Notes under the pieces: model-generated
Seen by the model: the letters and a program-made list of their open reading frames with translations, nothing else
What the model was told of the DNA's origin: nothing
Database searches by the model: none
Shown here: positions 25,875 through 35,379 of the stretch, piece by piece
Layout of the letters: each line of letters starts with the position of its first letter
How positions within the stretch are numbered: position 1 is the stretch's first letter
Position numbers and translations under genes: made by a program
Assembly (NCBI GenBank): GCA_019912395.1
Contig: JAIOIH010000086.1
Location: forward strand, 1 to 64,000
Direction: 5' to 3'
Origin: Flavobacteriales bacterium
GTDB lineage: Bacteria > Bacteroidota > Bacteroidia > Flavobacteriales_F > PHOS-HE28
Length of the DNA stretch: 64,000 bases

Positions 25875-26834
25875 ATGGCGCGTCCTGCACCCCGCACCCC
25901 GGTGTTGCTCTTCGGCTTTCTGGTGCTGTACATCCTGTTGCAGTCGGCCTGGTGGATGTGGCTCTTGCTGAGCAAGGACCGGGACATATTATCGCTGCAG
26001 CAGCAATTGGTGCTCGAGGGCATCGTTCCCCACCTGCCGATCCGATCACCGAAGCACATGCTGATGATGGTGGTGGGTGAAGGTGTGGTATTCCTGGTGC
26101 TCCTGCTGCTGGCCCTGTGGATCACCTTCCGCACTTTGCGGCACGAACTCTCCCTGGCGCGCCAGCAACGGGATTTCCTGATGGCCACCAGCCATGAGCT
26201 GCGCACACCCATAGCCGCGCTCAAGCTGCACCTTCAAACGCTTCAACGCCCGAACCTCGATCCCGAGCTCCGGGACACCCTTTCGCGCAGCGCACGGTCC
26301 GATGTTGACCGCCTGCACGGCCTCGCCGAACAGATCCTCCTTGCCAGCCGGCTGGAGGAGCATGCCGCGCCACCACAGTTGGCCCCGACGGATGTTGCCA
26401 AGGAGAGCCGCAACCTGATCGATCAGGCCCGTTCCTCCTATGGCAGGGACCATCGGATCGAGGCGAAACTGCCCGAGGAACTGAACCTGATCACGGATGC
26501 CAGTTCGTACCGATCGATCCTGGGGAACTTGTTGGAGAATGCCTGCAAGTATGCACCGCAGGGTACCACCGTTCAAGTGGAGTTGGCAGTGGTTGGCCAT
26601 GCCGTGCATCTCCGGGTCCGGGACAGCGGGCCGGGGATACCGGATGAGGACCGACAGCGGATGTTCGGGAAATTCTATCGCGGCGGCAGTGAGGAAACCC
26701 GCAATGCCAAGGGTACGGGGCTGGGCTTGTTCATTGTTCGCCGGTTGCTGGAGGACCTGGGCGGCCGCGTGGAATACCGACCGGTCCACCCCCATGGTTC
26801 TACCTTCACCGCCATATTTCCCCATCGCTCATGA
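25875..26834 (+). CDS. Sensor histidine kinase
   Basis: A 319-residue membrane kinase. Two transmembrane helices (~9-31 and ~62-86) enclose a small periplasmic loop of about 30 residues. The dimerisation/H-box SHELRTPIAALKLHL has the acceptor His at ~107. The catalytic domain has GNLLENACKYAP (N-box), RDSGPGIPDEDRQRMFGKFYRGG and GTGLGLFIVRRLLE. No HAMP or PAS domain is obvious. The start MARPAPRT is preferred because the upstream codons of the frame run through the promoter. No response regulator is adjacent; the orphan OmpR-type regulator at 52.8 kb is one possible partner, but there is no direct evidence. The stop overlaps the gpmI start by 4 bp. Confidence 0.85.
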   Translation: MARPAPRTPVLLFGFLVLYILLQSAWWMWLLLSKDRDILSLQQQLVLEGIVPHLPIRSPKHMLMMVVGEGVVFLVLLLLALWITFRTLRHELSLARQQRDFLMATSHELRTPIAALKLHLQTLQRPNLDPELRDTLSRSARSDVDRLHGLAEQILLASRLEEHAAPPQLAPTDVAKESRNLIDQARSSYGRDHRIEAKLPEELNLITDASSYRSILGNLLENACKYAPQGTTVQVELAVVGHAVHLRVRDSGPGIPDEDRQRMFGKFYRGGSEETRNAKGTGLGLFIVRRLLEDLGGRVEYRPVHPHGSTFTAIFPHRS

Positions 26835-28369
26835 TCGATAAAAAGGTGGCCTTGATCATCCTGGACGGATGGGGGATCGGTGCCGGTGACGATACCGATG
26901 CGATCGCCCAGGCCCAAACCCCGTTCATGGACAGCCTCCTGCGCAACGCCCCCCACGCGCGCCTGCGCACGGACGGGGAGAACGTGGGGCTTCCCCCGGG
27001 ACAAATGGGGAACAGTGAAGTGGGACACCTCAACATCGGTGCGGGCCGTGTTGTGTACCAGGACCTGGTGCGGATCGACCGGGCCATTGCCGATGGATCA
27101 TTGAGGCGCAATGCCGTACTGCAAGAAGCCTTCCGCGTTGCGCTTACCCCCGGCAAACGACTTCACCTGATGGGCTTGGTGGGCGATGGCGGGGTGCATG
27201 CCTCCAGTGTGCACTTGGTGGCCCTCTGCAAGCTCGCCGATGAGGCCGGCCTCAAGGAGGTTTTCATCCATGCGTTCACCGACGGGAGGGACACGGACCC
27301 CAAGAGCGGCCTGGGCTTCATCGAACGGTTGGAAAAGGATATCATCGGCACCTCGGCACGGGTAGCCTCCATCTGTGGCCGCTACTATGCCATGGACCGC
27401 GACAAGCGCTGGGACCGGATCAAGAAGGCGTATGACCTGATGGTGCATGGACGGGGTGATCAAGCACAGAGCGCGAGCTGGGCCATCGGATCCAGCTATG
27501 CGAAAGGCATCACCGATGAATTCATTGAACCCTGCGCCATCATTGGCACGGACAAGCGCCCACTGGCGCATATCCGTCCCGGCGACGTGGTGATCTGCTT
27601 CAACTTCCGCACGGACCGGTGCCGCGAGATCACCGAAGCGCTCACCCAGCGTGCTTTCCCCGAACAGGACATGAAGCCCCTCCCGCTTCATTATGTCACG
27701 ATGACCCTGTACGACCACAACTTCAAGGACGTGAACGTACTGTTCAGCAAGGAAGACCTGCTGATGACCTTGGGGGAAGTGGTCTCGCGGGAAGGAGGCA
27801 GGCAGGTGCGATTGGCCGAGACCGAGAAATACCCGCACGTCACCTTTTTCTTCAGTGGTGGTCGCGAGGTTCCCTTCACTGGAGAGCAGCGCAACGTGGT
27901 GCCCTCACCCCAAGTGGCCACCTACGACCTGCAGCCGGAGATGAGCGCTGCAGCCGTTACCGATGCCGCATTGAAGGTGATCGCCGAGGACGGGACGCAC
28001 CTCATGATCTTGAACTTCGCCAATCCCGACATGGTGGGCCATACCGGTGTGTTCCCGGCGATCATAAAGGCGGTGGAGACCACTGACAGCTGTACCCGGC
28101 GCGTGGTGGAGGCGGGCCGTGCCAAGGGCTGGTCCTTCGTGATCATCGCGGACCATGGCAATGCGGACAAGGCGGTGAACCCGGACGGCTCGCCCCATAC
28201 GGCGCACACGCTCAATCCCGTGCCGGTGATCGTACTGACCGACCGGGAGGTCCTTGTGGACAATGGTATTTTGGCCGATGTGGCCCCCACCATCCTGGAC
28301 TTGCTTGGGCTGCCCCAACCCGTGGAAATGACCGGTCGCTCGTTGATCCGATCCGCTGATCGCAGGTAG
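26831..28369 (+). CDS. gpmI: 2,3-bisphosphoglycerate-independent phosphoglycerate mutase
   Basis: A 512-residue cytosolic glycolytic enzyme interconverting 3- and 2-phosphoglycerate through a phosphoserine intermediate with two Mn ions. The N-terminus KKVALIILDGWGIG gives metal ligand Asp12. The catalytic Ser is residue 62 in MGNSEVGHLNIGAGR, matching the family numbering. HAFTDGRDTDP, VCFNFRTDR-like ICFNFRTDRCRE, LNFANPDMVGHTG and IIADHGNAD supply the remaining ligands. Length is standard. It is translationally coupled to the upstream kinase (ATGA), an unusual pairing that may only reflect shared transcription. Confidence 0.97.
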   Translation: MIDKKVALIILDGWGIGAGDDTDAIAQAQTPFMDSLLRNAPHARLRTDGENVGLPPGQMGNSEVGHLNIGAGRVVYQDLVRIDRAIADGSLRRNAVLQEAFRVALTPGKRLHLMGLVGDGGVHASSVHLVALCKLADEAGLKEVFIHAFTDGRDTDPKSGLGFIERLEKDIIGTSARVASICGRYYAMDRDKRWDRIKKAYDLMVHGRGDQAQSASWAIGSSYAKGITDEFIEPCAIIGTDKRPLAHIRPGDVVICFNFRTDRCREITEALTQRAFPEQDMKPLPLHYVTMTLYDHNFKDVNVLFSKEDLLMTLGEVVSREGGRQVRLAETEKYPHVTFFFSGGREVPFTGEQRNVVPSPQVATYDLQPEMSAAAVTDAALKVIAEDGTHLMILNFANPDMVGHTGVFPAIIKAVETTDSCTRRVVEAGRAKGWSFVIIADHGNADKAVNPDGSPHTAHTLNPVPVIVLTDREVLVDNGILADVAPTILDLLGLPQPVEMTGRSLIRSADRR

Positions 28370-28370
28370 A

Positions 28371-30014
28371 CTACTTGCTTCCCAAGACCTGCAAATGGCC
28401 GGTATAGTCCTGTTGGAGCACCCGGATCACATAGAAGTAGACGCCGTCGTGCAGGTCTTTCGCCGAAAAGTTGTTCTGGTAGTTGGTCGTGTTGAGCACT
28501 TCCTTGCCCCAACGGTCCCAGATCTGCACATGGTTATCCCGCCCCTTGATCCCTTCCACCACGAACTTGTCGTTGTACCCATCCCCGTTCGGCGTGATCA
28601 CATTGGGAATGATGACCTCGCAACCGGCATCCACCTCAACGGTCAGGCTGACGGTCTTGGGGCATTGGTCGGTGACGGACACGGTATAGGTTCCGTTCTC
28701 CATGCCGGGAACAAATTGGTGATCGGAGAACAACGAATCGCTCCATACCATGGTGGTGGCTCCGAAGCCACCGCTGACGCTGGCGTACAGCGGCACTGAA
28801 TCCTGGTCGCACTGCAGCAATACGGGGGAGGGACTCGTGATCTCCATTTCAGGGTAGTCCAGAAGGGCGAGCACCACGGCATTGGAGAGCGTATCCCCGC
28901 AGGCGTTCACCAGGAACACGTTCATGATCGCGGTTTCGATACCCTCGGAAATGCCATCCTCAAAGGCCTCGAACGGGAGCACCACCGAATCCTGGCCCGC
29001 CGGAATGACGGCCGGGCTTGGGATATGGGTGAAGTCCACGCCCGGAGTTGCCGTACCGGTGAAGAAAAACTCTACAGTATAGGTGCTATCGATGCCCGGC
29101 GGACGGTAAATGGTGAAGTTGCCTCCCAGGCATCCTTCGGCGGCGGTTCCGTCACCGTGAAGCGTACTGGCGGTCAAGGTGGGAAGCACATTGGATTGAA
29201 AACTGCCGGCTTGCAGGAACACGGCGGAATTGTACGCGTCATCCCCGGCATCACCGATCGCCAATTTGATGTGATAGGTCTCCCCGCAGGTCACCGAGGC
29301 CTCCGCACGGAGCACAGTGGTGAAGCCATTGAGGGAGATCGTGGTGCCATTGGCATTGCTGATGTAATAGGCATCGTTTGCCGGGGGACAGCTCGAATTT
29401 TCAGACCCGTGGATGTTGGCGATGCTCACGGGCAGGTTGGTACCGGGCACCAAGGCGATGTTGATGGCGTTGTTGGTATAGGGACCGGATATGCCCGGCC
29501 CGCTCAGGAAGAATCCAAAAACATCGTTGTAATTGGAACTGCAGTTGAAGGATGGATATTCCTCCGAGCCGAACACGTAGTTGAACTTCAGGGAATCCCC
29601 ATTCGGGACAAAATCAAATTCCAGGATGGCCTTGTCCTCGATGGTATTGCCCGGGGTAGTAATGGCCAACAGGTCCGGGTCGGAACCCGTGTTGAGCGGA
29701 TCGCTTCCAAAATCCGAAGCCGGACCGGGTATTGAAGTGGCAAGGCCGGAGGAAAGGATCAATCCCGCATTCAGGCCCAGATTCGTTCCATTGCCGTTGG
29801 TAAAGGAGCCGGACCCATCCTGCGGCGTGTTCACCGCCACACCATTGTACGTCACGTTCGATATGGCCACGCCCCCACCGACGAGGACGTTCTGAACGAG
29901 TTGTGCCGGCGTCAAGGCCGTGTTCACGTTCAATTGCGCCATCGCCGGCAGCACGAGGACCCCTGCGAGAATGGATAGTGAATTACGGATCATGTGAGGG
30001 CTAGGATTAGTCAT
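28371..30014 (-). CDS. Choice-of-anchor L, gliding-motility C-terminal domain protein (short paralogue)
   Basis: A 547-residue secreted surface protein. A signal peptide (~8-27, ending in PAMAQ) precedes LNVNTALTPAQLVQNVLVGGGV. A ~220-residue choice-of-anchor L domain follows (LNAGLILSSGLA, LEFDFVPNGDSLKFNYVFGSEEYPSFNCS, YNDVFGFFLSGPG). Next is an Ig/Calx-like region, then a gliding-motility-associated C-terminal (CHU_C) domain: VIIPNVITPNGDGYNDKFVVEG...VQIWDRWGKEVL...DGVYFYVI. Such proteins leave by the T9SS and stay on the cell surface. The start overlaps the upstream paralogue's stop by 4 bp, so the pair is coupled. Its N-terminal ~260 residues closely match the neighbour, pointing to tandem duplication. 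The surface function is unknown; adhesion is a family-level guess. Confidence 0.85.
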   Translation of the reverse strand: MTNPSPHMIRNSLSILAGVLVLPAMAQLNVNTALTPAQLVQNVLVGGGVAISNVTYNGVAVNTPQDGSGSFTNGNGTNLGLNAGLILSSGLATSIPGPASDFGSDPLNTGSDPDLLAITTPGNTIEDKAILEFDFVPNGDSLKFNYVFGSEEYPSFNCSSNYNDVFGFFLSGPGISGPYTNNAINIALVPGTNLPVSIANIHGSENSSCPPANDAYYISNANGTTISLNGFTTVLRAEASVTCGETYHIKLAIGDAGDDAYNSAVFLQAGSFQSNVLPTLTASTLHGDGTAAEGCLGGNFTIYRPPGIDSTYTVEFFFTGTATPGVDFTHIPSPAVIPAGQDSVVLPFEAFEDGISEGIETAIMNVFLVNACGDTLSNAVVLALLDYPEMEITSPSPVLLQCDQDSVPLYASVSGGFGATTMVWSDSLFSDHQFVPGMENGTYTVSVTDQCPKTVSLTVEVDAGCEVIIPNVITPNGDGYNDKFVVEGIKGRDNHVQIWDRWGKEVLNTTNYQNNFSAKDLHDGVYFYVIRVLQQDYTGHLQVLGSK

Positions 30015-32659
30015 CTGCCGTTGCTGCCGCGGACCAAGGTAACATGCCCGTACTTCTCATTGGCTTCGTAATAGTGCCCTTTCGCACGGTACTTGTACAC
30101 GTACACGCCCGTGGCGGCATCCGTTCCTCCCTTCACCTTGCCGTCCCAAGGGGTATTGATGTCATCGGATTCAAACACCACATGTCCCCATCGGTCGAAG
30201 ATCGTTATATGGAATTCCGTGACGGATGAACTGACGGCATGAAAGACATCGTTCACTCCATCGCCGTCCGGGGTGAAGGCATTGGGGAAGAAGAGCGTTC
30301 CCGGAGGCTTCACCAACAGGCTGTCCACCGCCCTGCATCCTTGCTCGCTCACCGTATGCAAGGTCACCCAGTGGTCCTCCAGGTCCACGTAACTGTGCGT
30401 GGTGGAGGTGGCCTTTACGCGGGTGCCGTCCCCCAGGTCCCATATCATCACTGGCACGGAGTAGGGAATGGTGGCCGCCTGGAACAACCAATCATCCTGG
30501 CCTTGGTTGTAGATCAGGATCTGTGCTTCGGGATGTTCCACGCTGACGTTCGTCTCGGCGCTGATCCATTCACCGCAGTGGTCCATGACGTTCACGATGA
30601 AGCGGACATCGGATTCCCCGCCGTAGATCATTTTCGGGTCGCTCCAGCCCCAGCCTTCCCAATCGATGGTGTGAACGCCGGAACCTCCGGTGACCTTGGC
30701 CCACAGCGTGATGGAGTCGCCGAGGCAAATGATGCTGTCCGGTGTCAGGTCGATCCGGAATGGCTGATAGCGGGGATAGCGGGTGGTGAAGATGCTGTCC
30801 GCGACATACCCGCACTGGTCGTGTACGCTCAGGGTATAGTTCGCGTCCTCGGGCACTCCGACCAGCAAGGTATCGGCAGTGCTCAACACCGCACCCGCGC
30901 CGTTGGTCCAGCTGTAACTGTACACTCCATTGCCACCCGTGACATCCAACGGGAACAGCAGCACCGAATCACCGGTACAGAATACAGTGGTGTCCCATGA
31001 GAGAATTTGGATCTCCGGCAGCGCCGCAGTGCTCACCAGCACGGAATCAGAGGCAGTGTGCATGCACCCGTCGAACGCGGTCACCACATACCAGAGCGGA
31101 TCCCCGGCAGGCACGTTCAGTGCGGCATTGGTGCCGACCACGGTACCGTTCTGCGTCCACTCATAGGTGTAGACACCATTTCCACCCACGGTGCTGATCG
31201 CGCTGATGTTGGCATTGCCCAGACAAGGTATGGCCGTGTCCGGACTGGCAGTGACGCCCATGGGTGCATAGGCCGGTACAAATATGGTGATGCTGTCCAG
31301 CACGGCGGGAACGCTGCACGTATCGGAGACCGTCACATGGAAGGTGGTGGTGGTGTCCACGGAGACATTGATGGTCGGCGTGGTCTCGCCGGTGCTCCAG
31401 AGGTAGTGGTAATTCCCGGCCCCGTCGCTCACTTGGGGACCGATGTCATAGTCCTGCCCGCAAGCACCGTTCACATCATCGGTCACCACGTTCAAGAGCG
31501 GATATTGATCGATGTAGAACAAGTAGTCGTTGATCACCTGCGAGCCGCTGCACACGATGTTCTGTGTGATGTTGATCGTGATGGTCTCCAAGCCGTCCGC
31601 ATCGTAGGGCACGGTAAGCGGGAACGTGATCACCGTATCACCCGGTTGATAGATGATCTGCGTGGGCAACGGAGGAAAATAATCCACTCCCGGGGTGGCG
31701 GTGCCGCCGATGACTAGGTTGATCGTGTCCACATTGGTGGTGTCCCCCATCCGGAAGAAATTGAACGGAATGGTCCCGCAACCCTCGAACATGGTGCTAT
31801 CGTTCACGCCCACCACGGCATTCCCGGTGGTCAATACGGGAATGACCTGGCCGGTGCTGGCAAAACTGCCCGCTTCCAGGAAAACGCCGGAGTCGTAGCT
31901 GGTATCACCGGCATCACCGATGGCCAGTTTGATGTGGTAGGTAACGCCGCACTCCACCAGGGCACGCGCCTGCAACACCGTGGTGAACCCGTTATAGACC
32001 ACCGTGGTCCCGCCGGCATTGTCCACATAGTATTGGCTGTTCGCGGGAGGGCAGGTCGTATTCTGGTCGCCATGGATGTTGGCGATCGATACCGGCAGGT
32101 TCGTCCCGGGAACCAGCGCGATGTTGATGGCATTGTTCGTGTACGGCCCGGTTATCCCCGGTCCGCTCAAAAAGAACCCGAACACATCGTTGTAGTTCGC
32201 GCTGCAATTGAACGTGGGGTATTCCTCGGAGCCGAAGACATAGTTGAACTTCAGGGAATCGCCCGTGGGGATGAAATCGAACTCCAGAACTGCCTTGTTA
32301 TTGATGGTATTCCCTGCAGTGGTGATCGCCAGCAAGTCCGGGTCGGATCCCCATCCATTGTCGTCACTGGAGAATTCCGTGGCTGCCTGGCCGATGCTGG
32401 AAGCGAGCCCGGAGGTCAGGATGATGCCCGCATCCAGCCCCAGGTTCGAGCTCACCGTAGTGAACGCCCCCGTACCGTCCTGCGGCGTCGCTGGCATTGG
32501 CACGCCATTGAAGGTGATATTGCTAACCGACACGCCGCCGCCCAAAAGAACGTTCTGAACCAGTTGGGCCGGTGTCAAATTGGTGGTCACGTTCAATTGC
32601 GCCTGCAGTAGGCCGAAGGAGAGCATGGCGATGCAGGAAAAGGTAGTACGTGCGTTCAT
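30011..32659 (-). CDS. Choice-of-anchor L, gliding-motility C-terminal domain protein (long paralogue)
   Basis: An 882-residue secreted surface protein starting MNARTTFSCIAM with a signal peptide ending in LLQAQ. The N-terminal choice-of-anchor L domain (NLTPAQLVQNVLLGGGV, FIPTGDSLKFNYVFGSEEYPTF, NIALVPGTNLPVSIANIHG) is strongly similar to the downstream paralogue. The centre has several beta-sandwich (Ig/PKD/SprB-like) repeats of about 80-90 residues with paired Cys, recognisable by repeated GGNGVY-Y-W and CxGD phrases. The C-terminus is a CHU_C domain, LFFPNAFTPDGDGVNDVF...IFDRWGHVVFE...GVYVYKY. The start at 32659 is chosen over an upstream Met at 32812 because the signal peptide begins there. 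It is divergent from the dipeptidase gene. Confidence 0.85.
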   Translation of the reverse strand: MNARTTFSCIAMLSFGLLQAQLNVTTNLTPAQLVQNVLLGGGVSVSNITFNGVPMPATPQDGTGAFTTVSSNLGLDAGIILTSGLASSIGQAATEFSSDDNGWGSDPDLLAITTAGNTINNKAVLEFDFIPTGDSLKFNYVFGSEEYPTFNCSANYNDVFGFFLSGPGITGPYTNNAINIALVPGTNLPVSIANIHGDQNTTCPPANSQYYVDNAGGTTVVYNGFTTVLQARALVECGVTYHIKLAIGDAGDTSYDSGVFLEAGSFASTGQVIPVLTTGNAVVGVNDSTMFEGCGTIPFNFFRMGDTTNVDTINLVIGGTATPGVDYFPPLPTQIIYQPGDTVITFPLTVPYDADGLETITINITQNIVCSGSQVINDYLFYIDQYPLLNVVTDDVNGACGQDYDIGPQVSDGAGNYHYLWSTGETTPTINVSVDTTTTFHVTVSDTCSVPAVLDSITIFVPAYAPMGVTASPDTAIPCLGNANISAISTVGGNGVYTYEWTQNGTVVGTNAALNVPAGDPLWYVVTAFDGCMHTASDSVLVSTAALPEIQILSWDTTVFCTGDSVLLFPLDVTGGNGVYSYSWTNGAGAVLSTADTLLVGVPEDANYTLSVHDQCGYVADSIFTTRYPRYQPFRIDLTPDSIICLGDSITLWAKVTGGSGVHTIDWEGWGWSDPKMIYGGESDVRFIVNVMDHCGEWISAETNVSVEHPEAQILIYNQGQDDWLFQAATIPYSVPVMIWDLGDGTRVKATSTTHSYVDLEDHWVTLHTVSEQGCRAVDSLLVKPPGTLFFPNAFTPDGDGVNDVFHAVSSSVTEFHITIFDRWGHVVFESDDINTPWDGKVKGGTDAATGVYVYKYRAKGHYYEANEKYGHVTLVRGSNGR

Positions 32660-32769
32660 GTGGGCGGGTAACGTTGGACAAGATAAGGGGACCGATGCAA
32701 TGACCCGGAACCGGGCCCAGTGGTTGCCTGAACAACATTTCTTCACGCAACCCCGCAGATCACCGGGAC

Positions 32770-32777
32770 TATCTTTG
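32770..32777 (+). promoter_or_regulatory. -7 promoter element of the M20 dipeptidase
   Basis: TATCTTTG, a full match to TAnnTTTG, 28 nt upstream of the ATG at 32806. No convincing -33 TTG at normal spacing. Confidence 0.45.
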
Positions 32778-32805
32778 AGCGCTCCACCCAATCCCCCTAC
32801 GCAGC

Positions 32806-34182
32806 ATGGCATCCGTGAATGAGCACATCGAGACCAACAAGGACCGCTTCCTCAATGAACTCCTCGACCTGCTCCGGATCCCCAGCGTGAGCGCCGACCC
32901 CAAGTACAAGGCCGACGTGGCCCGCTGCGCCGAAGTTGTGAAGACACGCATGGAACAGGCTGGCCTGGAAAAGGTGGAAGTGTGCCCCACCAAGGGCCAC
33001 CCCATCGTCTATGGCGAAAAGATCATCGATCCGGCCAAGCCCACCGTGCTCGTGTACGGCCACTACGATGTGCAGCCTGCGGACCCGTTGGAATTGTGGG
33101 ACAGTCCACCGTTCGAACCCGTGGTGAAGGACGGCGTGATCTACGCCCGTGGCAGCGCCGACGACAAGGGCCAGTTCTACATGCACGTGAAGGCGGTGGA
33201 GGCCATGGTAAGGACCGGCAACCTGCCCTGCAATGTGAAGATGATGATCGAGGGCGAAGAGGAAGTGGGATCGGAGAACCTCGGCACCTTCGTGAAGGAG
33301 AACAAAAAGCGCCTCGCGGCGGACGTGGTGCTGATCAGTGACACCTCGATGATCGCCAATGACGTGCCGAGCATCAACACGGGCCTGCGCGGCTTGAGCT
33401 ATTTGGAAGTGGAAGTGGTCGGGCCCAACCGCGACCTGCACAGTGGTGTGTACGGGGGTGCCGTGGCCAATCCGATCAATGTGCTGTGCGACTTGATCTC
33501 CAGCCTGCACGACAAGGACCGGCGGATCGCCATTCCCGGTTTCTACGATGCCGTCCGGGAACTCAGTGATGCCGAACGGAAAGAGCTTGCCAAAGCGCCC
33601 TTCAATGAACAGGAGTGGATGGACGAACTGGGCGTGAAGGCCGTGCAGGGCGAGAAAGGCTACACCTCCTCCGAGCGGTGCACCATCCGGCCCACGCTGG
33701 ACGTGAACGGCATTTGGGGGGGCTATATCGGTGAAGGCGCCAAGACCGTGCTGCCTTCCAAGGCCCACGCCAAGATCAGCATGCGCTTGGTACCGGACCA
33801 GAAGAGCGAAGCCATCACAACCCTCTTCAGCGACCACTTCAAGAAGATCGCTCCACCGTATGTCACCGTGCTTGTGAAACCGCACCACGGCGGTGAAGCA
33901 GCGGTGACCCCCACCGACAGCATAGCCTATCGCGCGGCCAGCCAGGCCATGGAGGACACTTTTGGCAAAAAGCCCATCCCCACCCGCGGCGGTGGCAGCA
34001 TCCCCATCGTAGCGCTCTTCGAGAAGGAGTTGGGGCTGAAGACGATCCTCTTCGGCTTCGGGCTGGACAGTGACAACATCCACAGCCCCAACGAGCACTA
34101 TGGTGTGTTCAATTACATGGCCGGCATCAACTCCATCCCGAAGTTCTACAAGCACTTTACGGAGATGAGTGCAACAAGGTGA
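32806..34182 (+). CDS. M20-family metallodipeptidase
   Basis: A 458-residue zinc peptidase of the ArgE/DapE/CPG2/carnosinase group annotated as dipeptidase. The catalytic domain shows VYGHYDVQPAD (metal His86 and the following Asp), ARGSADDKGQFYMHVKA (bridging Asp), MIEGEEEVGSEN (general-base and metal Glu, ~149-155) and a late FGLDSDNIHSPNEHYG with the last His. A lid/dimerisation domain lies between (~205-360). No signal peptide is seen, so it is probably cytosolic and hydrolyses di- or small peptides. All ligands are intact and length is usual. It has its own promoter element and is followed by a dispersed intergenic repeat. Confidence 0.9.
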   Translation: MASVNEHIETNKDRFLNELLDLLRIPSVSADPKYKADVARCAEVVKTRMEQAGLEKVEVCPTKGHPIVYGEKIIDPAKPTVLVYGHYDVQPADPLELWDSPPFEPVVKDGVIYARGSADDKGQFYMHVKAVEAMVRTGNLPCNVKMMIEGEEEVGSENLGTFVKENKKRLAADVVLISDTSMIANDVPSINTGLRGLSYLEVEVVGPNRDLHSGVYGGAVANPINVLCDLISSLHDKDRRIAIPGFYDAVRELSDAERKELAKAPFNEQEWMDELGVKAVQGEKGYTSSERCTIRPTLDVNGIWGGYIGEGAKTVLPSKAHAKISMRLVPDQKSEAITTLFSDHFKKIAPPYVTVLVKPHHGGEAAVTPTDSIAYRAASQAMEDTFGKKPIPTRGGGSIPIVALFEKELGLKTILFGFGLDSDNIHSPNEHYGVFNYMAGINSIPKFYKHFTEMSATR

Positions 34183-35377
34183 GAACTTGGTGAGGGCCGC
34201 GGAGACGCAGAGGCGCAGAGAAATGCAATAGCGGGAAGGCGATGCGTGAAGGTCCGGGTCTCGATCTAATTCTCTCTTCTCCGCGTCTCTGCGACCAGAA
34301 ACCTCCATCCCAATGCTGAAGCCCGGCCAACTTGCCACGCTCCTCCCCATCATCCTGATCTCCGGATGCATGAGCTACAGCGAGGTGGAGCTGGTCAGCG
34401 TGCGGAACGCGGAACTCACCCGGTTCGATGCCCGGGGCCTTTCCGCGACCATCACTGCGGAGGTGTACAATCCGAACAATTTTCGCATCAACGTGATGGA
34501 CCCCGACATGGACCTGTACATCAACGATGTCGCCATGGGGAAAGCCACCTTGGACAGCACGATCGTGCTGACCCCCAATTGCTCCTGCACGTACACCGTC
34601 CCCTTGCATGCCACCTTCACCAATGGGCAAGCCGGTCTGCTTCCCCTCCTGTTGACCTCTGCCCTCAACGGCACCATCAAGCTCGGCGTAAAGGGAACGG
34701 TGCTCGGCAAAGCGCGTTCGTTGCGAAAACGATTCCCGTTTGAAGTGGAGCAGCAGATCGACCTCGGCAGGTAATTGTCCGTGCTCTGGCAGGAGCTCCC
34801 ACACCCCTTCCTCCCTTGTGATCACCAGATAACCGAACAGGCCTTCCGCCAAGCCGTAGACCTTGTCGTCCACGCTTGCCGTTGAGAGAGCGATCCGGTC
34901 CTTATCGGGGTTCGTGCCAAAATCATTGGGCCAGGGCAAATGCGGAGGCAGCTCACCATGCTCCCGCCAATACGCGGGCAGGTCGAAGCCTTGTCCCACC
35001 CGGACCAGCATCCGCTGCTCAGGCCCGTGTACGAAGAAGTTCAGGAGCAGGCAGCAACTGAGCAGCAAGGGTCCCACCGCCAGAAGGTTGAACCAGAACC
35101 ACTCCATGCGGTCCATCCCGAACCGCTTGGCATACCAGCGCTGCGGAAGCAGATTTCCGGCAAAGGCAAAGAGCGCCAACCAGCGGAAAAGTTCCATGAA
35201 AGTGATCAGGGTAAGTTGTCCGATGGTCCAGAACAGCACGATGAACAGCAGTATACCCACGGCCATCATGGTGGTGGGCCACTGCGGCTCCGGAGGACCG
35301 GCATCAACGGCGCGTTGTTGACGAGCATACGCCCCCGGTGGCTTGATCCGCCATCCTGCCTCTTTACCTTTATCCAT
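34157..35377 (-). CDS. Membrane protein of unknown function with anomalous antisense C-terminal extension
   Basis: The first ~200 residues (35377 down to about 34775) look genuine. They comprise a polar N-terminus, three to four hydrophobic helices ([61 protein letters not shown]) and a soluble part with [23 protein letters not shown] and [27 protein letters not shown]. After that no stop occurs in frame, and the reading continues to 34157 straight through the antisense of the LEA-like lipoprotein gene and the dispersed repeat, giving low-complexity sequence (406 residues total). A lost stop or frameshift near 34775 is likely. No family was recognised. The start lies 2 bp from the divergent thioredoxin-fold gene. 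Confidence 0.5.
   Translation of the reverse strand: MDKGKEAGWRIKPPGAYARQQRAVDAGPPEPQWPTTMMAVGILLFIVLFWTIGQLTLITFMELFRWLALFAFAGNLLPQRWYAKRFGMDRMEWFWFNLLAVGPLLLSCCLLLNFFVHGPEQRMLVRVGQGFDLPAYWREHGELPPHLPWPNDFGTNPDKDRIALSTASVDDKVYGLAEGLFGYLVITREEGVWELLPEHGQLPAEVDLLLHFKRESFSQRTRFAEHRSLYAELDGAVEGRGQQEGKQTGLPIGEGGMQGDGVRAGAIGGQHDRAVQGGFPHGDIVDVQVHVGVHHVDAKIVRIVHLRSDGRGKAPGIEPGEFRVPHADQLHLAVAHASGDQDDGEERGKLAGLQHWDGGFWSQRRGEERIRSRPGPSRIAFPLLHFSAPLRLRGPHQVLTLLHSSP
34198..34296. repeat. Dispersed intergenic repeat, two copies in opposite orientation
   Basis: CGCGGAGACGCAGAGGCGCA and flanks (34198-34223) face an inverted related copy CTCCGCGTCTCTGCG (34280-34294, within 34271-34296). Degenerate relatives sit between other genes at about 47608-47633, 48608-48631, 49475-49499 and 59153-59190. 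Short ~25-bp units of this composition recur only in intergenic gaps here. Confidence 0.55.
34313..34774 (+). CDS. LEA type 2-like lipoprotein
   Basis: A 153-residue protein. The signal peptide ends in a lipobox L-I-S-G-C (Cys19), so it is lipid-anchored. The body has the LEA14/WHy-domain pattern of alternating strands with a conserved Asn-Pro: [44 protein letters not shown], then [11 protein letters not shown] and a final strand. Such domains are stress- or desiccation-associated in plants; bacterial lipoprotein versions are uncharacterised. Its whole length is covered on the opposite strand by an open frame extending from a membrane protein gene; this plus-strand reading is preferred here because of the lipobox and domain pattern. 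Confidence 0.75.
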   Translation: MLKPGQLATLLPIILISGCMSYSEVELVSVRNAELTRFDARGLSATITAEVYNPNNFRINVMDPDMDLYINDVAMGKATLDSTIVLTPNCSCTYTVPLHATFTNGQAGLLPLLLTSALNGTIKLGVKGTVLGKARSLRKRFPFEVEQQIDLGR

Positions 35378-35379
35378 TC

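Noticed and set aside
34198-34296. CRISPR-like repeats
   Set aside because: There are only two inverted, degenerate units with no regular spacers and no cas genes anywhere in the window.
32797-34371. 524-codon minus-strand frame opposite the M20 dipeptidase
   Set aside because: The dipeptidase metal ligands are all intact on the plus strand; the antisense product has no domain.
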